Source: Gentiana macrophylla (Eukaryota > Streptophyta > Magnoliopsida > Gentianales > Gentianaceae). From it: a stretch of 64,000 nt of DNA. Position numbers and translations under genes: made by a program. The notes under the pieces are model-generated. The model did no database searches and was not told the DNA's origin. It worked only from the letters and a program-made list of their open reading frames with translations. The DNA lies in contig CM047817.1 of assembly GCA_026214975.1 (NCBI GenBank), forward strand, positions 93,972,773 to 94,036,772, written 5' to 3'. Shown piece after piece: positions 55,769 to 64,000 of this stretch; the stretch's first letter is position 1, and each line of letters opens with the position of its first letter.

Positions 55769-56370
55769 AATAAGAAGATTAATAAATCATCTTTTACATA
55801 TTTTTGTTTCAGGTGAGGCAAGTTTTTTTTCTTTGCTAAATACTAAAAACTTTAATTATTCTGACCAAATATCTACAAATAAAAATTCAACAAATCACCC
55901 CGTCAACTGATTACGAAATTTTTTTTTTTTTCCGTAATCTTACCTTCTTTATTTCAAGAGCAACAATGACGTAGGTATGACTCGACTTTATACACGTGGA
56001 ACTCAAACAGTTTGGGTTCTAAGCAAAACGGTCCTAACGAGCTTGGCACCACATCGAGTCTGGACAAACTTTGACCTCAGCAAAGTGGCTATTACGAAGT
56101 GTAGGATGTTCGTAATACATCGACGTGTCGTAGGCCGTCCACTGTCTAATAAGATATGTTTGAAGTAAGATAATCACCACATTGTACCAATGACATGGTG
56201 CAAGTTCAACTCATTTTGGGACTCACAGCTTGATATAAATCTTCAACGAACTTGGGCAATAGTTATTACATCAACAAGACTTTAACCCACGTCATCAATG
56301 ATCGCTCGACTAAACTTATGGGTGATGATCGCTCTTGCCCGAGTTTGTAATAACTATTTGCCCGAGTTAT
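55769..56370. other. No gene recognised
   Basis: This is moderately GC-rich sequence with no domain or element ends. A 63-residue frame at 55977 has no recognised homolog. Confidence 0.35.
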
Positions 56371-56379
56371 TTTGGACCT

Positions 56380-58045
56380 AGGAAAAGGTCATAGAGGACA
56401 AGTTTACATCTTATTTATGTAAAAAGGACAAGAAAATAATGCAATAGTTGTGAAGGACAAATAATAATGTATATCCAAAAATACCCTTTATAATTATAAC
56501 TAGACTCATTCCTCCATTATCCCAAAATATAGAAACCCTAGCCTCCATCCTCTTCTCTTCTCTGCAAATCCCAAAACGGCTGAATTTCTAAACTGGCGGG
56601 ATTTCTTAGCAGCAGAGTTCTGGAGCTTTCCATCCTCTTATATGATTAATTAAGAAGAATTGTCCTTTGATCATATAACAGTCAATCCATTCACGTCATA
56701 AGAGTCAATCCTCTTCTTAATTAGCGGCTTCGGATGGAGGCTAGGGTTTCCTCTTATGACGTGAATGAATTAATCCCAAAATCAAAGTAAAATTTCTTAG
56801 CGACCAAAGCGAATGACTTTGGGTGATTAAATCACCAAGCGGCGGCCGATTGGAATCTAAGACGGAGGATTCATTCGCCGTCGTCCAATTATCCTCTGGT
56901 TTCTTATGAGGAGATTATTGGGTAATTAATCCTTTTTTTTCTTTCCCATATTGTTTCACCATTTGACGTAATTAAGACGGAGGATTCATTCCCTTCATGT
57001 CTGATGTTTTTGTTGTACCGATGCTACTATATTTCATGATGGTGGGGCTGTGATTTGCAAGCTTTGAGGATGGGGTTGAGGTGGAGAACGGAGATAATGG
57101 ATGGATAGTAAATGGTGGTTTGTGGTGATTTTGAGAAAAGAAATTGAACAGAAATGTTTCAAGTTTTTTCTATTTTTTTTTATTGCAAAGTAAATGCACA
57201 ACACATGACGATGCCGATGTTCTCTCCGGCGCCATTCATGTTCGAAGGATCAATGATAATTTTGATAAGGGCAAATGTGCTTTGTAACATGAACATCATG
57301 TAGTAACACTTGTTGTAACAACGTAGAAACATGTGAGCGATGAAGTAGTAACATTGATACATAATGAAGTAACAAGCCAAACAATCATAGTGCACATTGA
57401 TTGTATTAATAAAGTCACTATATTATGAGAACGACTTTGTCGTAACATTGCAAATCTACATAAGAATGACTCAAAACAAGAAACTAACAACCCTTAAAGT
57501 TGTAGTAAGATACCCAAAACCCCATGTGCAATTTCATGAATGTGCACTATCTTAAGGTACAAAAATCCCTATATCGGTTCCCTTCCATAAAGTAGGGTAT
57601 AGAAATTTGCCGAAAACAATGCAAACGCGAAAAAACGTAGTGATATTTTGAATTTGAACATTTCCAAGGAAAATGTTGTAAAGTTTCGGCATTTTTTTTG
57701 AATGTGCACGATCTTAGGGTACACAAATCCCCTATTGGGGTTCCCCTTCCCAAGAAGGGTATAGAAAGCTGCCAGAAACAATGGAAACGCAAAAAACGGA
57801 GTGATATTTTTTTGAATTGGCACTACCATTTTTGGACTGCAACTACAATTGTGTGCATTGTTGCTACATTTTTTGAATTGTCACTACATTATTTCGAATT
57901 TGAGAGAAAAAATAAAATATGTTTTAAATTCATTAAGGGTGTTTTTGAACATCTACTTATTTTTTGTCCTTTTGAACCATATAGTTTTAAAACTGTCCTA
58001 TTCCATCATTTCCAATCTTATTTTGTCCTTCTAACCCACCGCCCG
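56380..58045. mobile_element. MULE upstream of the intact F-box gene, TSD TTTTGGACC
   Basis: TTTTGGACC stands at 56371-56379 and 58046-58054. The termini are weakly inverted: TAGGAAAAGGTCATAGAGGA on the left, and CGGGCGGTGGGTTAGAAGGA as the inverse of the right, with repeated AAGGACAA phrases on both sides. No transposase is present. The interior has a leader-like patch (about 56520-56950) and GTAACA/TAGTAAC motifs at 57290-57440, with ACTACATT motifs at 57820-57900. Two partial tandem copies of about 170 bp (GTACAAAAATCCC at 57557 and GTACACAAATCCC at 57719) lie near the right end. The same right end occurs at 1434 before F-box copy 1. Confidence 0.8.
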
Positions 58046-58110
58046 TTTTGGACCACAAAATACACAATTTCGGGGATATGTGTGTATTTTTATTTGCCTA
58101 AATCATTTTC

Positions 58111-58112
<2 letters not shown>

Positions 58113-58166
<54 letters not shown>
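58113..58166. repeat. (TA)n microsatellite in the F-box promoter
   Basis: About 27 TA units lie between the MULE and the F-box start, roughly 100 bp upstream of the ATG. Confidence 0.95.
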
Positions 58167-58168
<2 letters not shown>

Positions 58169-58272
58169 CGTAAACCCTAGCTATACTTCAGCCAGGCTTT
58201 TGAAGAAGTTCATATGTGAAGTTGAAGAGAAGAAACTTTCTCCCTTTAATTAAAAAAGGTTGCCATCGATCG

Positions 58273-59519
58273 ATGCGGAATTCTTTTTTACCTGAGGATC
58301 TACTTCTCTTTATCCTGGTAAGATTGCCAATAAAATCCCTTTTTCGTGTTTTGAGCGTATCAAAATCATGGAACGTTTTGATTTCGAGCCCGGAATTCGC
58401 TAAGTTGCATCTGCATCTGTCTTCAAGCAACAAAAAAATACCAAACAAATTATGTTATAAATATGTTTATGAAAGGACAAAAGGATTGCGCCTCCGTTAC
58501 ATACAGATGGCAGAATTTTCGATCACCCCCGGCACCGCCACCGCCACCGGGTATAACATGGAAGTAGGCTGCGAATTTCAACAGCTTTACCATCCTTTTG
58601 AAAGCCCACGCCCGGTGATCGACTCAGATATTGTAGGCTCTTGCAATGGTTTACTTTGCCATATTCTATATCATAATTGTGTGGATGGTGATATATATGG
58701 TGAATATGACATATCTTTGTGCAATCCGCTGACAAAGTCATCTTGGGATTTGCCCAAACGGACGCAGTTCGGTAATGATGAACGTGTAGCTATTTACGGT
58801 TTCGGATATGATGATGTTCATGATGACTACAAGGTTATGATAACATGTACTACTTCAGAATGCCGCCATGTATATGAATGTGAAGTTTACAGTCTGAAAT
58901 CCAATACATGGAGCATAGTAAGATCAGATCTAGACTTTGGTGGTCTAAAGAATAAAGATGGGGTTTTAGCCAATTGTGCTTTACATTGGATGAGGGGCAC
59001 TTATCCAGCTCATAGTGTTGATAAGAAATATTACATTATAGCATTTGATCTTAGAACGGATAAACATAAGATTTTGCCGTTACCGAAGGTTTTAGAGGAA
59101 TCTAAACGTGATTTGAAATTGAGTGTGTTGAATGGTTGCCTACTTGTATACACATACACATACCCTATGAGTTCTGTATTTGATGAGCCACGTGCTACTT
59201 TTAATATATGGGTGTTGAAAGATTACGGCTTTAAAGATTCATGGACGAGGATAGTTCTACTGAATACGACACACAAATTGTGCACATTAACACCCGTGGC
59301 TCTTTTAGAGGATGATTATAAAAGAAAACTCGTATATTTCAGGTATGGCGGTGACTGTGGGTCAAGGATTTTCTTGTATGATACAAGGAGTCATCAAGTT
59401 TTCGAGTTTCCGGTATATGGTGGTTGGTACATAATGGAACAACTCGAGTTTGTCGGCAGTCTTGTTCAGCCTCATCCACCGTTCATTGGGACAGTGAAGA
59501 GTACTTTTGGAGAAAGTCC

Positions 59520-59550
<31 letters not shown>

Positions 59551-59574
59551 AAGAAGAAGGAGGAGGAGGTATAA
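58273..59574 (+). CDS. Intact F-box protein with FBA-type region
   Basis: This single-exon gene encodes 433 residues. The predicted role is substrate recognition in an SCF-type E3 ubiquitin ligase; the target is unknown. The F-box is at residues 4-45 (LPEDLLLFILVRLPIKSLFR, VLSVSKSWNVLISSPEF). The FBA-type C-terminal region follows with DIVGSCNGLLCHI, ISLCNPLTKSSWDLP, YGFGYDDVHDDYKVMI, CEVYSLKSNTWSIV, ANCALHWM, IIAFDLRTDKHKILPLP, ILVLKDYG-like NIWVLKDYGFKDSW and a final LEFVGSLV. I chose the start at 58273 because paralogs begin at the same place (MSNSY/MRNSF); an in-frame ATG at 58216 would add 19 residues. The C-terminus is unusual: an AAG microsatellite encodes 13 Lys, then EEEV. A MULE lies 220 bp upstream. 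Confidence 0.9.
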
Positions 59575-59639
59575 AGTCTTGTGCAAGATATTGCTTATTG
59601 TCTTTCTTACAATATAACGAAACAAAAGTAGTAATTATT

Positions 59640-59848
59640 TTTATTTTATTTTTGAACAGAAAATCTAAACTTTGTTATAGGATGGGATTATCTCTCTAGC
59701 TACTCTTTCGGTGGCATATGATAATATTTATATTGTGCAAGTGTCGAGTCTCATAATTTGTAGGTTCTATTGTGTCCGTTATATATATGCCTTTACGCGT
59801 ATGTGTTGGCCTGTACTAGTGTATTGAAGTAGTCCACTGTTTCTCGCT
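59640..59848. other. 3' flank of the F-box gene, no further gene
   Basis: AT-rich sequence with nothing recognised. Confidence 0.4.
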
Positions 59849-60168
59849 CAAGCTCAGAGGCCGAATATAGATCTATGGCATCCACAACAACTATGATAAC
59901 ATGGTTAAGCCACCTCTTACGTGATCTCGGGATACCTTTTATCTTAGCCTCCTCAACTCGTGTGTGACAATCTCGGTGCCATTTACCTCACTGTCAATCC
60001 AACGTTGCATTCAAGGTAGCTATGAAGCCGCTCGTAACTAAAGCATGTCCCAACTACGTTTCAACTTGCAGACGTATTTACTAAACCTTTACCTAAAGGC
60101 CGGTTTCAATTCATCCGAAGAAGCTATCTTCGTGTCCAGTAAGCCTCCCACGTTATTAAATCACGTGA
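59849..60168 (+). pseudogene. Copia RNase H C-terminal relic
   Basis: Frames in order give SRSSSEAEYRSMASTTTMIT and WLSHLLRDLGIP. After breaks comes a CDNLGAIYLTVNP-like stretch, then HVPTTFQLADVFTKPLPKGR and FQFIRRSYLRVQ before a stop at about 60149. These are the last conserved motifs of copia RNase H and the pol C-terminus. The pieces are compressed, with deletions between them. No LTR was recognised next to it. Confidence 0.8.
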
Positions 60169-60505
60169 AGACGTGTTTGAACATAGTTCAAACTCTGCAG
60201 TTGATAAATATGAAGGGGAAAAGATGAGGAAAAGGATTATGTGAGCTCCAAATTTCCTCATTAAATATGAATAAAACATAATCAATTCATGTTCAAAACA
60301 TGTCTCAAGAAAAAAAATGTTCAAACATGTTTATAAATATCACATCGTTGGCACCATGACGAATCTGCTTTCATGGCACCACACTAACATTAAGTCGAAT
60401 ATATAGTCAACATTCAACTTTGCAGAAACTGAATATCCATTTTCGATCTGTGTAAATTCGAATCTAATCCGAAGTGTTGTGCCCCCGGTAGATTCATTAC
60501 GGTGT
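60169..60505. other. Spacer and 3' UTR of the phosphatase gene
   Basis: No gene. Sequence just below 60512 would be the phosphatase 3' UTR on the minus strand. Confidence 0.4.
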
Positions 60506-60511
60506 CAATAA

Positions 60512-63015
60512 TTAGAGATTGGCCTCATCTTTATGTATGTTTGAATTCATTATACTTAGAGTTGTTGTTATCAAAGGACTATCTGCAGCTGCTATTTTCC
60601 GCCGTAGATTGAATTTCTCAGCAATTAATGGCCGTACATCTTCAACTCCAGCTAAACTTTCCAAAAATGGAAGTAAACAAAGCAACTCTTCATCATATTT
60701 ATCATCATACCAGCTTTCAATTGGTATCCCATTATCAACCTGGAATCCAAATACCTGAAAAATGGCAATAGATACATTTTTTAGTCTATTACGAAAACAT
60801 TCGACCTCTAAAAAGTCAAACCCTCTAAAAAAACGAATAGAATTTTACCTGAGGAGAGTTATCGATAATGACGACACGAGCTAAATCACGTCCAAGAACA
60901 GTGAGATCTTTCAGATAATTCCCATTGACAAAAACACAGGATTCACGGTAGACACGGTGTCTAAACACTTTCCTCTTAGGATCAAGAACATTCAAAAGCT
61001 GTTCAGCATAAATACTCTGGCTAGCTGTGAAAATGACAACCTCAAAAATCCCGGATATTCTATCCATGAATTCTCGGAGATGAGGACGACAACGAACATA
61101 AATAGTGTGTTTTTGCATGTTGAAATCGACGGAGAATGTGAAACCTGGATCTTCACAAGGTTCCATGGTGGAATGTACCAAAGTCTCTGTCATTTGTAAT
61201 ACAATTTAAGCACATATATATATATAGAGGTTTTCACATAAACTAGAAACAGGATATAAGCACTTTTAGTCCATTTTCTTTCGTGATTTTTGCACTTTTA
61301 TTTCCAACGTTTCATCTTGACACTTTTACCCCTCTATGAATTTTTTTTATTGCATTGTTAGTCTAGAATGCTACATGTCCAACAATCATCAATGAAGGTA
61401 CAATAAACTCCAACCAATAAAAACTTGACATGTCACGAAAACCGGCTGAAAATGTAAAAACGCTAACTACTAAAAGCAAAAGACAAGAACACTAGAGAGA
61501 TCTTACCGTCCAAGTCAAGAACAAGAGTGGTAGAAGGGCATCTCCGTGTCCGTTTTGGTAAAAGCACGGGCCTATGAGCTGGTACCACAGAGGACAAATC
61601 CGGCAAGTTCTTTATGAAGAAATAAGGATTAAATTCAAGTTCTTCTTCAGTTTCCTCTTCATCAATACATATGTCAGCAGACACATGTTCTTGATCACAT
61701 TCAGCCCCTGAGTCTGGAAAAAAAGTAGCACGTAGGCCTTATAAATATAATAACTAGAACACCGGTTTGCAGATTGACACGGTGTCAATATGGTTGTGAC
61801 AGTAACATTAGTCTTATAAAACAGTAGGCATGTATATTACGATGTTACCTGACCAAGCAAGGTTATTATCGTCATTAAAGTTCTTCTTTTGCATAATGTT
61901 CTCATCAAGAATGTCTACCTCCATTGTATCGTTCCCATTACCGCGACAAAGTCTGTTTCCATGATGGAAATACTTGAGGAAATCTAGCCAATTAATATAA
62001 TATTAAATCTTGAGTCATGAAACTATTATGAACATACATCAGAAGAAAATAGAATAACCGGCTAAAATATCTTACCTCCATTTGCAATTTCTCCTGCAAG
62101 AGGTCTTGAGCTTTGAAAGGTTGGAGAAAACAGAGTTTCATGGACTGGATTATCATCAGATCCCTGAAAAAATCTCAAGAAACCGTCAACGTTGATATCC
62201 CAAAACCCATAATCACAGAGTAACAGATGTATCCAGTTTAGGATTAGAGAGAGATTTTTGGGTTATAGATACAACTGAATGCACGAAAGATATACATATA
62301 TCTATCTATTCAAAATAGTACCTTGATTTGAACTGTATCAGTATAGCATTCAATGGTGGTCTCATCACGGTCAATACATGCAACAGATGTATCATCCTTG
62401 ACCAACCCAAAAGTAGCATTAGAATTTGCTGAAACACATCCATTGTGTTTCAGACTACTTCTGGCTAAAATTGCAAAGAAAAATACCCATGTAAATCAAT
62501 GAACACATAAGTGCACATAACAGACAATAAAACATACAAACATCTGAGAAAAAGTTTATAGTAAAAGTAAATATACTAAGTATGAACTTCTACCGCGTCT
62601 TAAGTACAGGAAATAACGGTCTAAAGTCGTTCTTTTCCCATCAATGCATATGACTTTAGTAAATCTTGTGTCACCCCACCCTGAGTCATACATTTCGATA
62701 TAAAGTCTGTCCCATTGTATAAATTCTTAACAAGCTTTCCTACCCCTACACAATATACCATGTTCATTTCCAAGGCTTTCTAGTTTCTACACTTACACAA
62801 CATACCATGTTCATTTTCCACAACAAAAGACCAGTTTGTTTTTTTTTAAATAAAAACTTACAGAATTTCTGCTTTCTAGCAGAAGATGTAATTAGGTCTG
62901 GAGCTTCCTTTGGTTGCACGTGCATATATTCAGATACGTTCCTCTGGCGTGTTGAAGCTTTAGGACTAGCAATGCCTGTAGACTTCTTCACAGTAACTTT
63001 CTTCTTTTGCAGCAT
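60512..63015 (-). CDS. SCP1-like small phosphatase (SSP4/SSP4b type)
   Basis: Seven coding exons: 63015-62862, 62464-62322, 62163-62076, 61983-61849, 61713-61507, 61186-60849 and 60754-60512. All have GT-AG borders, and the joined 1308 nt give 435 residues without a stop. The protein is a HAD-superfamily FCP1/NIF-type Ser/Thr phosphatase. The catalytic DLDETLVHST starts at residue 240 and is split by an intron inside the Glu codon. FTASQSIYAEQLLNVLDPKR, FRHRVYRESCVFVNGNYLKD, VVIIDNSPQ (residues 347-355) and VFGFQVDNGIPIESWYDD follow. The N-terminal 200 residues are basic, then acidic (EEETEEELEFNPYFFIKNLP). Length and layout match plant SSP4-like proteins, which are reported to dephosphorylate the RNA polymerase II CTD. 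The substrate here is inferred. The C-terminus ends IHKDEANL, after the usual FNLR-KIAAA block. Confidence 0.93.
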
Positions 63016-63060
63016 TTTTCAATTTAGAGACACCCTCTAAGTTATGTTTTACAACAAACT

Positions 63061-64000
63061 CCTGCAATGGTATCTAACATGAGATATGCAATCGTATGAT
63101 CTTTTGAATATGCATACTAACAACAAATATATACGATATATCTATGCAATAACCATCAATTGTTCTTTCCTCTCTTTAATCTTGAGAGTATAATATCGAG
63201 GAAAAAAAGAAAAAACAGATTTATTCCTGTTACTAGGATTATAGACCACGTTTTACATAATCCAGGGTTGTGTTTTAAGGTAAAAACAGGGAATTCTACT
63301 ACAGAGTGTCCTCAATGAGGAAGTACACGACACGTGCCATCAAACACACTACAAACAAACTCATGAACAAAGTACGTCACCACAAACACAAAAATCAAGT
63401 CACGTGTTGAGCTTTGATGGAATGCAACAGGATCTGCTTAATGAACACACCCGCAGTAAAATTTTCCATTAAAACATGGCAACAGAAATGCATTGTTACA
63501 CTAAAATAAGTTTAAAAATCCTGACTCAAAGGAAACAAGGAAAAATAAAGTATTTTTTTAAAAATTATTTAGAGGTGTACAAAATTAAACTTCATTCTAT
63601 TTCAGATAATCAAATTTCTTGTAAAGGGGCATTTATTTGGATTATGACACTAAAAAGATACTGGAAATATATCAAATTTAGACTCATTGCTACACATGCA
63701 TTAGCAATTCTAAAATTAAAAAGTACAAATTAAATCTTGACAATATCAAAGTAGCATGCAGCAAACAAAAATACAACAACAACAAAAAAAACTTCTTAAT
63801 TCGAGACAAATTCAAGAACAGCCCGATGCTCACCAATTCCAACCCGCCACCCCCAAAAAAAAAAATTAATTAATTGAACGTGGCATTTAGGCAGTCTTAA
63901 AAATATGAACACTCCAGCTAAGCTCAAAATCAAATCGGTGAATTCACACCTCGAGTTTTTAATGGCGGAAAAGAACAAGAAATGAAGTTCAAATGAGCAA
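63061..64000 (-). promoter_or_regulatory. Probable 5' UTR with a leader intron (phosphatase gene)
   Basis: On the minus strand an acceptor-like TTGCAG ends at 63062, 47 bases upstream of the ATG. A donor CTCGAG|GTGTGAATTC lies at 63950/63949. This suggests a roughly 890-bp leader intron (63949-63062) and a first non-coding exon from 63950 past the window edge. No other gene was seen in the stretch. Confidence 0.4.

Noticed and set aside
57547..57829. Overlapping minus-strand frames of 81 and 86 codons in the MULE interior
   Set aside because: They translate the two partial tandem copies of about 170 bp and have no domain.

Overview
The window is plant nuclear DNA, most likely from a eudicot. 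The evidence is an intron-rich SCP1-like phosphatase gene, F-box genes with FBA-type C-terminal regions, Ty1/copia and Ty3/gypsy-type LTR elements, plant LINEs, Mutator-like (MULE), hAT, Stowaway and Emigrant-like elements, and AT-rich microsatellites. The species cannot be named from the sequence. Only two genes look fully intact: an F-box gene (58273-59574, +) and a seven-coding-exon SCP1-like small phosphatase (60512-63015, -). Nearly everything else is transposable-element sequence, often nested.

Layout. 1-6.3 kb: a fragment of a Tekay-like element, a MULE end with a possible captured exon, a broken F-box gene, LINE tails, and a hAT-type element split by a Pack-MULE-like insertion. 7.17-15.46 kb: a structurally complete LTR retrotransposon (element A; 2.24-kb LTRs, TSD GTCCA) with no recognisable gag-pol. 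16.1-19.9 kb: a second broken F-box gene, an F-box relic on the minus strand, a very small MULE-type MITE, a fold-back MITE and an orphan first exon. 20.7-24.4 kb: one long LTR and an array with tRNA-like segments. 24.4-35.2 kb: a deep nest in which an outer MULE-like element holds a MULE (TSD CTTTCTTTC), which holds a copia element (TSD ATGAG), which holds a solo LTR (TSD CTCAT) and a hAT MITE (TSD TCTCCTTC). 35.3-38.0 kb: a fold-back MITE split by a solo LTR. 38.3-49.2 kb: a MULE with a partial transposase gene, split by a second Tekay-like element on the minus strand (element B, TSD TTCGT). 51.0-56.4 kb: a 5'-truncated LINE, an Emigrant-like MITE, a copia relic, a fold-back MITE and a hAT element. 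56.4-58.0 kb: a MULE (TSD TTTTGGACC) directly upstream of the intact F-box gene. The right end holds the phosphatase gene, whose 5' end may leave the window.

Three patterns cut across the elements. First, F-box sequences occur five times (one intact, two full-length but broken, two fragments), and MULE ends of one family sit just upstream of two of the long copies. Second, one MULE family carries dense subterminal copies of ATGCAGTGAC, which read as GTCACTGCAT in the opposite orientation. Third, several reading-frame breaks and LTR-to-LTR differences have the same form: CTG or CAG in one copy, or expected from the protein, appears as CTCG, CGAG or a bare CG. These are plant CHG methylation contexts, so some apparent pseudogene damage may be long-read consensus error at methylated sites.
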